Positions 48,830 through 60,523 of a stretch of DNA of 64,000 bases are shown here, one piece after another; the first letter of the stretch is position 1, and every line of letters starts with the position of its first letter. Source of the DNA: Sphagnum compactum. Taxonomy: Eukaryota > Bryophyta > Sphagnopsida > Sphagnales. A program made the position numbers and the translations under genes. The stretch is taken from positions 9,362,001-9,426,000 of the forward strand of contig OZ234501.1 of NCBI GenBank assembly GCA_965153455.1, given 5' to 3'. The notes beneath the pieces are model-generated. The model ran no database searches and was not told the origin of the DNA. It saw only the letters and a list, made by a program, of their open reading frames with translations.

Positions 48830-49035
48830 CATTGATACCCTATGTGGTGCCAAACTTAAGAAAAGTTGCTAGGTTTTTTATACATGGTTCAAGTATGTAA
48901 CCAAAAAAAAAATACAAAGATGTTGCAAATGTTTTACTTTCATATGTATCTTTTTGCCAAATTTGGCTAAAATATTCTTATGGGTCATTGCCATTTTGGC
49001 GACATCACAAAATTAACAAAAAGAACACAGAATAT
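48830..49035 (+). repeat. Dispersed repeat family R1, copy 5
   Basis: GTTGCTAGGTTTTTTATACA, TGGTTCAAGTATGTAACC, TTTTACTTTCATATGTATC, TTTGGCTAAAATATTC and CATTTTGGCGACATCAC appear in the family order. Confidence 0.7.
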
Positions 49036-49059
49036 ACGTGGAAATGCAATCTAAATAAA

Positions 49060-50040
49060 TAAACAAATAAATCAATAATTTGACACCCATCTGCCAACTC
49101 TGATCAGGTACTAGCCTACTACTGTACTAGGGTAGTTGTTCCTTCCATCTTCTCCCTCGCCTCTCCCCACCCTCAAGATGCCAGTAATGAATTACTTAAC
49201 TAAATGTGGGGTGGCACTCTGGTGTTGGTACTTCATGGGGATCCTGGATTTCAACCATTAATGGAGACCCAATAAGCAATCTTATGACTGCCTAAACCTG
49301 GATACTTAGTCATGTCCAAATTTGGTCAGAGAATCTGACAATAGTTATTGAGGTGGGAGGAAGAAGCTTCTGCTGTGGCCAATGCTTTCTTCTTATTACT
49401 TACAACATCTAGGCTAGTGGGCTTCAAATAGTGTTCTGATCTGCTGTCCTGCAAATGGGTCCTACCTAACCATTGAGAGAAGATTGTTTCCAGTGCTGGG
49501 AGGCTGCAGCAGAGGGGGATTAGATTAGCAAAATTTACATATAATTTAACAAAGAGCTTTTGAGTCTTCTTTACTGCCAAGAAAAACACACACACTCATG
49601 ATCGATCACAACAAGCACTTTGAGCTCAGCTTGTAAGATGTTTGTGATTGGGGGCAAAAGGATTGTAGTGTGAGGTTTGGAAATAGAGCCCACTAGGTAT
49701 ATATATACATATATATATCAGATGCTCTGGCTCACTCTGACTATCCATCCTCCTTGAAGTTGTAAAGTTGGAATCACCATACAAGAATTTAATCATCTGG
49801 ACTCATATAAAATGCCATTTTTGCAAGTGGAAGGAAGGAAGGGAGGAAGGAAGGAAGATGTGGGTTCAACACATTTTCCTACACACGGATTTGTGCTAGA
49901 TGCCTCTACAATGAATAGGGAAGAACTGAAGTTATAATGAGTCTCATGAGGTTGGAGCACAACCTCCAAAGTCTTTCAGGGTGTTGCCAGAGAATCTGAG
50001 GCTAACTATAATTATACCATTTGTGATGACTGGAAAAAAT
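49060..50040. other. Mixed-composition region with simple repeats; no gene recognised
   Basis: GC content is higher than around it and no window-wide repeat was seen. TATATATACATATATATA lies near 49699 and a GGAA-type run at 49829-49858. The 89-codon minus-strand frame (49326-49595) encodes an unrecognised peptide. Confidence 0.4.
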
Positions 50041-52030
50041 ATGGGTAATTTTTGAAAAGGAGAGAATATTGGGAAACCCAAAACTTGGGTCATGATTTGC
50101 AAATTCCAAACACACATGTAGTTTATACAATCAAATTAAATAGAATGACTCCAAGTCACAATTGATGTGGAACTTCCCCAAACTAGGATAGCATGTCATA
50201 TATGTTGTGGATATTATGAAATTTTTTTGAAGGATTTAAGCTTTTACCCAAAACTCGATTTAATGTTCACGAGATTTTAGTTTAGTTTTGTCTTGGGGCC
50301 TTGTGTCTTGCTTTTGAGCATGTTCTATATAATCTCGCTTTGCTTTGCATTTCTATGTACTACCAGTGATGATTTTTAAAAAAACAACTCTCTTCTTATG
50401 TTCCCACATGATTTTCAATAGTTCATCATTAATTATTGCAAAATTCAACTTAATTTGAATTACCATAAATATCATAGACATGAAATTCATTTGTTTTTTC
50501 ATACCATGTTGGTGGTTAAAGAAAGGAGTGAGATTAATTATAAAGATAGGAAATAATTATTAAGAAGGGAGTGAAGTGATTATAAGGATAGGAGGTAGTT
50601 ATTAGGAAAGAAGTGAATTAGTTAAGCTTGGAAATGTGGTAGGTATGGATTATCTTTGAAATTGTTCAGGGACGACCATACAAAGAATTATGCAAAATTA
50701 ATTGTCCAGTGAGGAACATATGAAAGATTATACAAAATCTCACATATATCGGTTCCTTGAATATTCTCATCATTGGAATAATATGATTGGTGTGTATGTT
50801 TTGTTTATCTTTCAATTTGCTATTGTTGGGTGCTGATTTAATACGTCATGATAAGCTTGGGGTGAATTCATATTTTTGAATCACATGTGATCTTTGATAA
50901 ACATAAGTTAATTGTAGTAATGTAGCCTACGCCTTTGGCCCAATTGTGAACTGGTTATCCAACTAATTTTTCCTTCCAAAACCATTTTTTGTAATTGAAT
51001 TGAATTTTCAATAACATAAAATACTCAAAATTCAATATCTCTTGCATCTTAGGTCTAAAAATGTCCAATCACCTTCATTAAATCCTACTCATCAAGGGAT
51101 TTTCAACATATCAAGAGCACAACCAAATTCCCTTACAATTATTAGATTTTATTTAAATAAATGTTCAATGAAAAAATTGTTCAATATTCAATAACTTCTT
51201 CACTATAGGTTGAAACATTATGACACCAACTTTGTGCACCCCTGGACTGATTGAGGGCTTTCAAATGGTACCAACAGTGTGGCCAAAGACACTATGGTTT
51301 GGGAGATCTCAACATGACAAACAAAACAAACAAACAACCTTCCTTCATACATAGATTCCCCCCAATTCTATTTAGGTCAATTTGGTCACTTTGAGGTGTT
51401 ATTTTCTTATATCCTATGTTGTAAACTATGTTTTCCAGAATTGGGTTTTGATCATTAGAATTATGCTATGATGTATATTGCACCACATCCAAGATGGACA
51501 ATGACCATGGTAGAATTTTGTAGTGGGTTGATGCCTTCTTTTATGATTTAAGTTATGCCATGTGTGAATGATGAATAATTGTAATCATGGGTTTTTTGTA
51601 TCACACTTTTGATGGTTTATGCTAATCCACTTTTGCAAGATGGATTGTTGTAGATGTTATACTATGCTTGTGTAATGGATGTCCCCTAAAGATAAATGCG
51701 TTATTGTCTTTTCCATTGGGCTTCCTATCTTTCCACCAAGACATTCTTGCCATGTGTTAGATGGACAATTGTATTTGTTGTTTACATTCACAAGGATACT
51801 TTTCTAATCCTATAATTGTGGGATTCTACACTAGACTTCCCTTGTAATGTTTCCTAGTGTTAGAAATAGTTCATTCATTAGAAATAGAAGCCAAGCCTAT
51901 TCCATAGTGAGCTATACTTACTTACCCCTTGCCATCAAATATATGTCCACAAGCCCCTAAACCCATCTGCAAAGTTTGTACTATAACTTTCTGTTCTACT
52001 GGCCTCATGGCTTCTTGGAGGTATTGGAGG
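50041..52030. other. No recognisable gene or element
   Basis: Two similar stretches near 50520-50600 (GTGAGATTAATTATAAAGAT and GTGAAGTGATTATAAGGAT) form a short tandem duplication. Otherwise nothing. Confidence 0.4.
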
Positions 52031-52033
52031 TAT

Positions 52034-52107
52034 CTAATACCCTCACAATATCCTCACAATACCGTACTTTATGAAGGGACGGTAAACGGGTATTGTGGGG
52101 GTATTAG
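52034..52107. mobile_element. 74-bp inverted-repeat unit
   Basis: The ends CTAATACCCTCACAATATC and GGTATTGTGGGGGTATTAG are imperfect inverted repeats (two mismatches) around a 36-bp centre. It may be a very small MITE or a hairpin. No target duplication is clear. Confidence 0.6.
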
Positions 52108-52139
52108 ATTTTGTTAATAACCCCCAGTCCTTGGTCCTG

Positions 52140-52300
52140 GTTTTTTGAAAATTGGAATTCAAAGAACTGTCGGTTCTTCTTTTTTCTCAGGAAAAGAAAA
52201 TCAGAATGAAAGAACAGCTGGTTCCTGGTATTTCGAAGGCTCTAAACAAACCAGCGGTTTTCATGTAAGAACCTCCAAAGAACCACAATTTTCTGGGCAA
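52140..52300 (+). repeat. AGAACC/GGTTCT motif cluster
   Basis: AAAGAACTGTCGGTTCTTC, AAAGAACAGCTGGTTCC and AAGAACCTCCAAAGAACC recall 10510-10690. Both clusters lie within a few tens of bases of a GGGTATATA-type word. Confidence 0.4.
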
Positions 52301-52552
52301 TTCTTTCACTAAATTTTTTGGTTATTTTCGACGATGGCGGGTATATACGTATATACAACAGAACCAGGCTCTCTGATTTTCCTCAGCACAGTTATAATGA
52401 AAGAAATAACCGTCCTGATGCACTTTCATGCATTTCATGTTTTGCACTATATCAAGGATAACTTTGTTGGCCTATGTAAAGCACTAGCAAATAATGTTTA
52501 GTGTTTCTTTGGAGGGCATATTATTCAAGTAGAAAATATTCGGCCACAAGTG

Positions 52553-52945
52553 AACCAGTGCACCATCATCCACTGGGATGCCCGTTATTACTCAGTTGTG
52601 GATGAACCTCAACTGAGTTAATATCTAGTTTCACCTTGGTAACCAATTCTGTAGGAAAATAAGTCTCGTATATAGGCAGATAGGTAGGAAAATAGGTAAC
52701 TATTAGGTAAGTAGATGGTAAGTTATAAGTAGGTAAGGACTGTTTTTACTACCTACTTACTTACAACCCACAATATAAGCAGGGTGTTAGTAGGTAGGTA
52801 GGTAGGTAGGAACGAAAAAAAAAAAACACCCAACTGAGGTAACCACCATGGTTAGCTAAGGAACTGGAACCCAACGGAAAACTGTTTCGTGACCACTTAC
52901 CATTCATCCCTCATCGTGCACTGGTGGGTGCTGGGTATTAAGGTG
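52553..52945. repeat. Possible inverted-repeat element with TAGG array
   Basis: ACCAGTGCACCATCATCC at 52555 and, in reverse complement, ACCAGTGCACGATGAGG near 52935 could be decayed termini. The first 90 bp resemble 24265-24345 (CAGTGCACCATC, TGTGGATGAA, CAACTGAGTTA in both). A TAGG/GTAGGTAGG array fills 52675-52815. Confidence 0.45.
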
Positions 52946-53700
52946 CATTCACACTTGGTGGTAGGGACTCTAGGGCGAACTTAGATTGGGAACGCCGTGC
53001 TCCACAGTGTCACCCTACTCTTGAGCACTCATCACTTTGAACCCAACAACTTGAGAGAGCAAATTTGAATGTTCTTTGTTCTTTCATGTGTTGTCATTTG
53101 CTTTAAGCATTAGCATTATTCAATCTTGAATCTTGACTCCAGCAACTTGCCCAGTATCTTATTATTACAGAAGGTTTCATTACATCATTAGCACTGACTT
53201 GCATCCTGAACTTGCATCCCAAATAGCAGCTTTTTTTTTCCCCCTCTATGGCTTAAGTCCTCAAGTGGGTGGGCATCTCCAATGGCTTTTGCTTTGGACT
53301 GTGAATTATAATATCATTGTGTCGAAATAATGTGCGAGTTTTGTAGAGAGGTCTAGTTCTAGGTTTCTCATGCAAGTAATACTCAAATCTCCTTTCTGCC
53401 GCCGCTGATGCTTTTCTCACACCATATGTGGCGCTGCTGCTGCAACAGCAGCAGCAGCAAGCAGGACTCAGACTCAGAAATCATTTCTTCACAAAAGGTG
53501 CAACACTGAATGGAGGTTTTGAGTACAAAAAAAACAGTTAATGATTCACAAAATTACCTGCAAAGAGTCTTTGGCTAAATGAAATATGCCAAATACTCTC
53601 AGCTCAGACCAAGCAAGTATGGCCCAGCTGACTTCTTTGGCGGAGCTGAATGCTACTAGGGCTACTGGGACCAGTACTCTAACAGGCTTTCTCCTATCAC
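52946..53700. other. Mixed-composition region; no gene recognised
   Basis: Unique-looking sequence with a 65-codon plus-strand frame (53133-53330) of unknown nature. TTTTTTTTTCCCCCCTC near 53231 is a pyrimidine tract. Confidence 0.35.
53429..53460. repeat. Self-complementary GCT/AGC microsatellite
   Basis: Three to four GCT units are followed directly by CAACAGCAGCAGCAGCAGC, so the strand can fold into a nearly perfect hairpin with a minimal loop. Confidence 0.9.
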
Positions 53701-53790
53701 TCCACTCTCAATCTGTCTTCACAGATTTGATCTTCAACTGAAATTTGCATGATTGTGTTGTTGTTGTTCAAATGATGAGGTTTATATCCG

Positions 53791-54552
53791 TGTTGGGCGG
53801 TTCTCAGAATCGAGGTGAGAATTGGCCCGATTCTCAGGCTGGTTCTCACCATGAAAAATGGTCGGGTGTCACCCATTGGTGATATCTGGATTGACACGTG
53901 TCCTCTTTTTATGAGTTGAATCCCGATTGAAAAACCATCCTTTAAACAAACATGAAAAAAATTGAAAATCGTCTCATAATAATGAAAGATAACCAAGGGG
54001 CAATTCTTGATTATAGGGGTCTAGGGTGACGGGGCTAATCCAAGGGTAAGTAGTAAACAATCCATATTAATTAGTTGTGGGTGCATCCGAAAGCTCAATG
54101 TTTCTTTTCAAATGGGTCGTTTTGATTGATCCATTTTGAGTAGCGTTGTTTTTAATGCTCCCCAAATAAGAGCTTTTACTACCAAGACAATAATATGGGA
54201 AGGGCTCCCCTTTCGCTAAGCTATACAATAAGCTTAGAGTTTAGGGCACATGATATGGGACAAACTATGATGCTATTGGGGAATATATCTTGAGTGCACA
54301 TTGATCGCCTCATTGTTTGAGTAGGATAAATTTAATAACCAACTTGTGAGAACCATTGGAGATAATCGACTATCCTTACATTCGTGAAGATGGGTAACTT
54401 TGAGAATTGACTAATTTAAAAAATATGTATCTCAATACCTTGGCTAGTTCTCATACAACCCTTTTTTATTTTAAAGGACCAAGTCGGTTCTTCCAACTCC
54501 ACGAGAAAACCAAAACCATTGGTTCTCACAAAAATGTGAGAATTGCCCAACA
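53791..54552. mobile_element. 762-bp element with 16-bp terminal inverted repeats
   Basis: TGTTGGGCGGTTCTCA (53791-53806) and TGAGAATTGCCCAACA (54537-54552) are inverted repeats with two mismatches. Internal GAGAATTGGCCCGATTCTC is a near palindrome. No coding domain was found; the 99-codon minus-strand frame 53697-53996 crosses the left end and is unrecognised. Superfamily unknown. Confidence 0.6.
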
Positions 54553-54594
54553 TTAGTTTGTATTTCTCAAACTTGGCAACAATGGTTTTCCATG

Positions 54595-54850
54595 AATGTT
54601 TTTTATGTAGCCAAAGTGGTGATCATAGATAAGAAGCAAGTGATTTTTTAAACAATTTTTTGATGTAATCGATTTGATGATCATCCATAAGTCAATTTAG
54701 CCAGATTTGGATATTTAAAATAGGAAAGGAAAATTATCCATATAATTTTCAGGTACCTACTTCAACCATGTTTAGAAATCTAGCAATTTTTAGAGATTTT
54801 TTGGAAATTGTTTTGCATGTTTGGTGATTTGTTTTCAGATCATTGAATTT
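54595..54850 (-). repeat. Dispersed repeat family R1, copy 6
   Basis: In reverse complement, the order GCTAGATTTCTAAACATGG, TTGAAGTAGGTA, ATCTGGCTAAATTGACTTA and CCACTTTGGCTACATA matches the family. Confidence 0.65.
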
Positions 54851-54899
54851 GTGACAAAAGAATTCAAATTTTTTGTAACAATGTCAAATTACAAACCTA

Positions 54900-55130
54900 A
54901 AAATGGGCTAATATGAAGACGTAGAAAAAGTGGCAATCATGCCTAGAAAGATTTAACCAAATCTGGCCATAGAATGGATATGAAGGACATAATCATCATT
55001 TTATATTTTTGGCTACACGCTAAATACCAAATGTAGAAATCCAGTGATTTTTACTATTTATTTCTCATTTCTGGAAATTGAAAACCTCCAAAATGACTTT
55101 TTTTTTAATTTAAATTTTTTCCTTTTGATG
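54900..55130 (-). repeat. Dispersed repeat family R1, copy 7
   Basis: In reverse complement, GGATTTCTACATTTGG, GTGTAGCCAAAAATATAAAA, GGCCAGATTTGGTTAAATC and GATTGCCACTTTTTCTAC follow the family order. It lies head-to-tail with copy 6. Confidence 0.65.
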
Positions 55131-55540
55131 GAATTTCTCGTGTTTGTTCTTGCTCAAGTCTGACATTAATGAGTTATGAAATAACTTGATTGGACCTAAC
55201 CTTAACTTGATTTGTGTCTCAATTTGTGCTTGACCTTTCTTTCAACAACTTTCTCATTTGTTGGGTGTCTTTTTATAAAGCTCAGGAATATGGTGGAGAT
55301 TGAAATGGTCAATGACATTTGCCTCTTGTTCTTGTGAATGGCTTACGTCAAGGACAATTTTCAGAGATTCAAAGAAAATATTATATAAATTTGACAAGGT
55401 TTGGTAATTAAGAATGAACAAAAAAATAATAGACTTTATTGATGAACAATAGGGGACATTTTTTTTAATTGGAAAATTACATGAGAGAAATTGTAAGGTC
55501 CCATATATTGCTTATTCAATTAAAATTAAAATTTAATTAA
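55131..55540. other. No recognisable feature
   Basis: AT-rich sequence only. Confidence 0.5.
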
Positions 55541-55544
55541 TTTT

Positions 55545-56300
55545 ATAATACTATCATGTCTATTTTCAAAACCGAGATATAGTTAATATAGAGTATGCAT
55601 TAATTTTAAGTATAAGAAAAAAAATTAAGGAAAAAATAGCATATATGTACAAGGGGCAAACTAGGTTATAGTTATTAGTAATGATTTGTAATCACAAAGT
55701 ACCCCTATTTCGACTTACATACTACATATAGCTTTGATGTTCTTTGCTTATGGTTTTGTTCAATGGTTGTTTACTTAGTATATATGGGAACATGAAAAGA
55801 ATGTTAATCTCTCATCAATCCTTGTGGCTTCAACTAAAACAAAATTTCAAACAAATATCTGGTTCAAAACTTGATGTAAACATAAAATTTAAATTAAGTT
55901 CAGGGTGTAACATTTTTTTTTGTGGCAAATTTTCCCCACTTGGAGACAAAAAAATAGAACCTACATAGCATGCAAATTTTTTTTGTTTTGGAAAGGAATG
56001 ATCCAAAGACTTCACCATATTTTGAAGAAAATCAATTTGAAATCATAATTGGATTTAGCCATGTTACCAAAATATATCTTGGTTGTAAAACTTGTTAAAA
56101 ATTTCCATTTTGACTTATAGCCAAAATTTTTAAAGTCCTTTCTCTAGATAACAACTAGTTCACCTACTTCACAAAATCAAAAACAACAACCCTTCTTGAG
56201 TGGCTTAAATATGTGGACATTAGAAAATTTAGGTAATGATAAGGTGGGAAAAATCAAAGCTCCTTCACATAATACCCCCCAAACAATACCTTCTTTTGTT
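55545..56300 (+). repeat. Right-end repeat family E1, copy 1
   Basis: Shared order: TTTTCAAAACCGAGATATAG, AATAGCATATATGTACAAGG, a TTTACTTAGTATATATGGGAA block, CTTGATGTAAACATAAAAT and GCTCCTTCACATAATACC. The same blocks recur at 56345-56600 with 57760-57910, and at 61900-62490. The nature is unknown; no coding domain was seen. Confidence 0.6.
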
Positions 56301-56344
56301 TAGATGATGTTATTTACTTCAACACAAAATATTGCCCTCAAGGA

Positions 56345-57910
56345 TCTATAATAGGATCATGTTTATTTCGAAAACCAAGATTACAATTTAATATAGGTCA
56401 TATGCATTAATCTTATGTATTAGAAAAGAAGAAACATATAGCATATATGTAGAAGGGATTTAGGTGTTTGTTGTTAATAAGTTCAAATGTTTTTGCAACT
56501 CAAAGTTTGAAAATGTTTACAATTCTTAAGTTTTGAATTCAATTTCAATTTTTGAGGAATAGGGGGTTGGGGGGGAGGGGGGGGGGGTGGGATATTAAAT
56601 AATGTTGGGTGAATGCAAGATTAGGTGGATGAGAAAACAACACTTAAATACATCACCTAAAGCCCATTTCCTTGTATTTTTTGGAACCTAGTGTTAGGAA
56701 AAGATATTAGCTAAATGTGGTCAATAGGAATTCAAAAGATAGTCAAACAATAGAATAGCTAAAATCAAAGTCTAGAGGTTAACTCAATTTAAACTGCTAA
56801 ATAATGTGAATAATTGACTATGGTAGTTATTAGTAGAAGATACCAATAAAATTTACAAGTTCCTTTAACAATTTGTTTAGACTGGGTTTTTGCTTGTCCT
56901 ATTATTCCAAACACCATGTGCTAGAATAACCAAGGTAACATTTATGAAACTCTAGGAAATATGTCATAACCTTTATACTATGCTACAATTATTCATATAA
57001 CTTAAACAAGATCATCCTAAAGCTCCAATTATATTCTTATTAAAACCTACTTCTACAACCTATAATTACCATTACTCCCATAACCACATCTTGGTTTTTA
57101 GAACATTCTTTACACCTCGCCTATGTTCTCACAATTCTCAAAGCCAATATTGGACACAACTTGCACAAACACAAATACATCTTCAAGTATAAAAAATTAT
57201 TCATAGTTGTCCACGAATTTACAAAATATCGAAAGCCCCTTTGTCTTGTAATTTTTCCCAAATATATTATTTGTGGTTGGTTACAAACACTTTCAACTAT
57301 CCTAGAAGGATTAAGTAGTAAAATAGAAACATTCCATCAATTTTGTGCAACCATTTATTTAAAACTCCATTTAGAGATAGGTTGTTTAATCATGTGTGTG
57401 CCAACCCAATATAAAATGAATATTTTTTTATAGTAATATGGACTCATGAAAAAACCCATCTTTTTAACATTTAAAAAAAAAAGTCCATTAAGGATAACCT
57501 GCAATTGACATGCTCCAAAATTCTTTAAACGATTTTATTGACATATTATACAAATGAAATCCTTAACAATCATGTAATATCAATCATTGGACCATTTTGA
57601 AATCCATATATGAAACTAATTGTCCTAGGTGAAATTTCATGAATTTCATTTTACAAGTCCATATGCATGTGAAAGACTTAAATCATATGCATACTCAAGT
57701 TAATAATTTAAAATCAAGTCCTTATTAAAACTATTGACACATAAAGTACAAAATTAACCATTACATATATGGTATCAAAATTCAATGTAAACATGGAAAA
57801 TTCAAATTAATATTAGAAACTTAAATAGTAATAAGGTTGAAAAAGTTAAAACTCCTTCGCATAATACTTCCAAAACAATAACTTCTTTGATTTAAGTAAT
57901 GTCAAATTTT
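56345..57910 (+). repeat. Family E1, copy 2, interrupted
   Basis: Blocks AAAACCAAGATTAC, ATAGCATATATGTAGAAGGG and GTTTGAAAATGTTTACAATT (56345-56560) are followed, after about 1.2 kb of other sequence, by TCAATGTAAACATGG and ACTCCTTCGCATAATACTT (57770-57900). The gap suggests an insertion, but I could not define its ends. It includes a 90-codon frame (57161-57433) of unknown nature. Confidence 0.5.
56560..56590 (+). repeat. Poly-G tract with G-quadruplex potential
   Basis: AGGGGGTTGGGGGGG is followed by a run of twelve or more G with a TGGG end. It may also mark an assembly-sensitive homopolymer. Confidence 0.9.
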
Positions 57911-59058
57911 AACACATAGTCTCCCTATAGGTGATGGACAAGGCACAATATAATGCTAGAACTAGATGCAAAGTGTATTACAAATATCACAACTTTGTGT
58001 TGGCAAGGTTGATAAGTGGTGCCATCAAAAAAAGAAAAATTCTAGTGTCTTTCATGAAACCTTCCAAGGTTCATTAAGTTTTTATAGCCTTTCACTTAAT
58101 CAAACTTCCAGAATCATTTGCCAACTTGACCTTCTCAAACTTTCCAACAACTTAACTTTCTAAATAATTCCATTAACTTTAGCTTTCTAACATTTTATAA
58201 AACTTTTATAATAAATATTTTTCCCACATATACCTTCAAAATCTTTAATTTTTTTTTAATGGAATCATATGCATGTGAAAACTTAAATGATGTTATGCCA
58301 ATAAGAGTTGAATTTTCAAGGCCCTTGTGTGATATTATTTCAACCTCTAACATGTTAATGTGATTAAAACTATTGCACACACTTGGGAGTTGAAGTTGCA
58401 CATTCATCTATGATAATTGAACCAAAAGTGTTGATTCTTTTAGAATAGGTTGTTTCTCCCTAAGCCTTTTGTTTGTGATCAATGATGGTGATGTTGTAAT
58501 TCTTGGATCTTCTCAAACAATGATGTGTGCATATCACATTGCCATTTTATTTCCCAAGTTTATAGTCTTGATAGCATCACAAAAAATGAAAGGGAGTGGT
58601 CACTTACAACAAGGACCATGAACCACATTTATGAAAAAACATGTGACATTTGAAACATGGAAATGTTTGGGTAAGGTGGGTGATAGCTTATCAAAGAGTT
58701 GTTATATAAAAGGGGGGTTAAAAAAGTCTAAGCCTCATAATGACCTTGGTTATGGACCCATCATTAAACAATTTGGAATCGTTGTTCCTTACAAGACGGT
58801 CTAGACATGAGGTAGAGGAATTTCATGGAGGATTTGGCTTTGTATGTTAGGGCATGAGCAAGATAAAGTAGACCAAAATGTTACCTTGATAATCTACTTG
58901 TCAAACCACCAAAAAGTAACCTAAAAACATATCATAAAATAGTTCAACATTCAATTTTTTTACTTGAATGATAAAAGACAAAATATTTGTTCAATATTGT
59001 ACATACAATCAAATTTTGCACTGTAAAAGTAGTTCTTTTAAATTTATGAATGTCCAAA
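57911..59058. other. No clear feature; possibly diverged N-terminal part of the hAT relic
   Basis: Weak hints on the plus strand near 58740-58860 (NFMEDLALYVRA) recall the segment before the DUF659 domain, but stops are dense and I do not call it. Confidence 0.3.
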
Positions 59059-60105
59059 TCTAAACATGACACATTTGCCCTAGTGATCAATTTTATTGAT
59101 TCACTATGGGTTCCTTGTCATGTTACATCAAAAGCTTGTTTGAAATTACAAATACTATAGGATTTGCAATGGCACCACCTGATGTGAAGGAACTTTAGGC
59201 TTCTTATATTAACTTGTTGGACAAGGTGATTGGTTATGTGAAGGATAGAACAACCAACTTATCCATTCATGCAATAGCTTTCATATCTATAACTTTACAT
59301 GTGCACCTTTGGAACTTTATGCTCCTTGGCAAGGAAATTGTTTTGGGCATGCACTTAATAAAACATAAGTCAATATGCTTGTAATGATTTGAAGGTGTGT
59401 GTTGATCTTCAATAGGTCAAATGAAAAGTACACAAGTTGTTTTGCAAGAAATGATAACATGGACCAAGAAGTCAAACAAGGGATGCATTGAATGGAAGAG
59501 GGCATGTTTAGATTTGTTAGGCTCTACCATCTAAAATTCAAACATTAGTAAAAACTAAGTTTGTTTGCAAGGTCATTCTGTTCTACGAAACCTAGAATAT
59601 TGAGATGTGATAAAGTTAGGAGTTGCAAGGTCATGTACCAAATGCACACCCATTAGCAACTTACAATTTGTTATTGAGACTATGTTTGGATTGTGGTGAA
59701 ATAATTTATTTTCAATGAGACGCAAGGTTATTAGTTACTTTTTAATGCTTTAAATGTTTTTTTTTTCTATAAACTTATTCATGCAAAATCAGATTTCTCA
59801 ATTTGAGGCTACTTCCATTGTGTTGATAAAAGGGGATTTTGATTTTGAATTGCAAGTTATGTGCATATGCATGATGGGAAAAGTTGTGGCTATGATGGAT
59901 CGTTTTTTTTCCATTTGTAATTACGCATAATGTTTTGAAGGTTCATAACATGTTCGCATTGATTTTATACCTATGGTTTAATAACTGTGACACATGGTGA
60001 TGGCTTTAATAAAAAGGTTAATAGTCATTGACATGGAGGCAAAGTACAACAACAAAACATTCATACCACTTCTTGCTACCTTTCATTTCATCAATGTTAT
60101 GGGTG
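59059..60105 (+). pseudogene. hAT-superfamily transposase relic, DUF659-type, N-terminal and central part
   Basis: The plus strand reads SKHDTFALVINFIDSLWVP (59059), FEITNTIGFAMAPPDVKEL, stop, ASYINLLDKVIGYVKDRTTN and a damaged part where GHxxNKxCQYA is expected. It continues with QVVLQEMITWTKKSNKGC, IEWKRACLDL, IQTLVKTKFVCKVILFYET and ELQGHVPNAHPLATYNL. Further on come HNMFALIL and KYNNKTFIPLLATFHFIN (to about 60096). This is the order of plant DUF659/hAT proteins, in which FALVxNFID and YVKDEGxN belong to the RNase H-like core. The relic breaks off just before a 411-bp inverted-repeat unit at 60113. Its missing C-terminal half is of the type preserved at 15950-16520. Confidence 0.87.
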
Positions 60106-60112
60106 CAATTAT

Positions 60113-60523
60113 GCTAATAGGAGCCAAAATAGGTGTAACGACTCCTTAATTTTGTGTTTTTTACACCAATTGTTTTTTAAAAATTTAACTTTAAAATAAG
60201 TTAATTTTTTTGCACATTATCAAATTTAATATCTTGTTCTATAAATTTCCAAAATATGAAATTATTTCATTAACATTTGGACCTTCAAAAGTAGTGTAAA
60301 AAGACTTGTAACCACTACTTTTAAATAGTAAAAGGACTTGTAAATGGACTTGGAAAACCTTGAAAATGACTTTTTGGGGAATTTGTTTAACACAAACCTT
60401 AACAATATAGTTTAAAAAATTTTAAATTTCTTTAAAAAGATCTTTTTGAAGATTTAAAAAAAAATTCCAAGAATATTCCCCAAAAAACAGTCACCTAAAG
60501 GGGCACCAGTGGTTCCTATTAGC
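60113..60523. mobile_element. 411-bp inverted-repeat element next to the hAT relic
   Basis: GCTAATAGGAGCCA (60113-60126) and TGGTTCCTATTAGC (60510-60523) are inverted repeats with one mismatch. The internal part resembles 61080-61360 (TATTTAAATGACTTGAAAAG and AATATTCC/AATATTTTAG blocks). No target duplication is obvious. It begins exactly where recognisable transposase sequence ends, which suggests an insertion. Confidence 0.5.
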
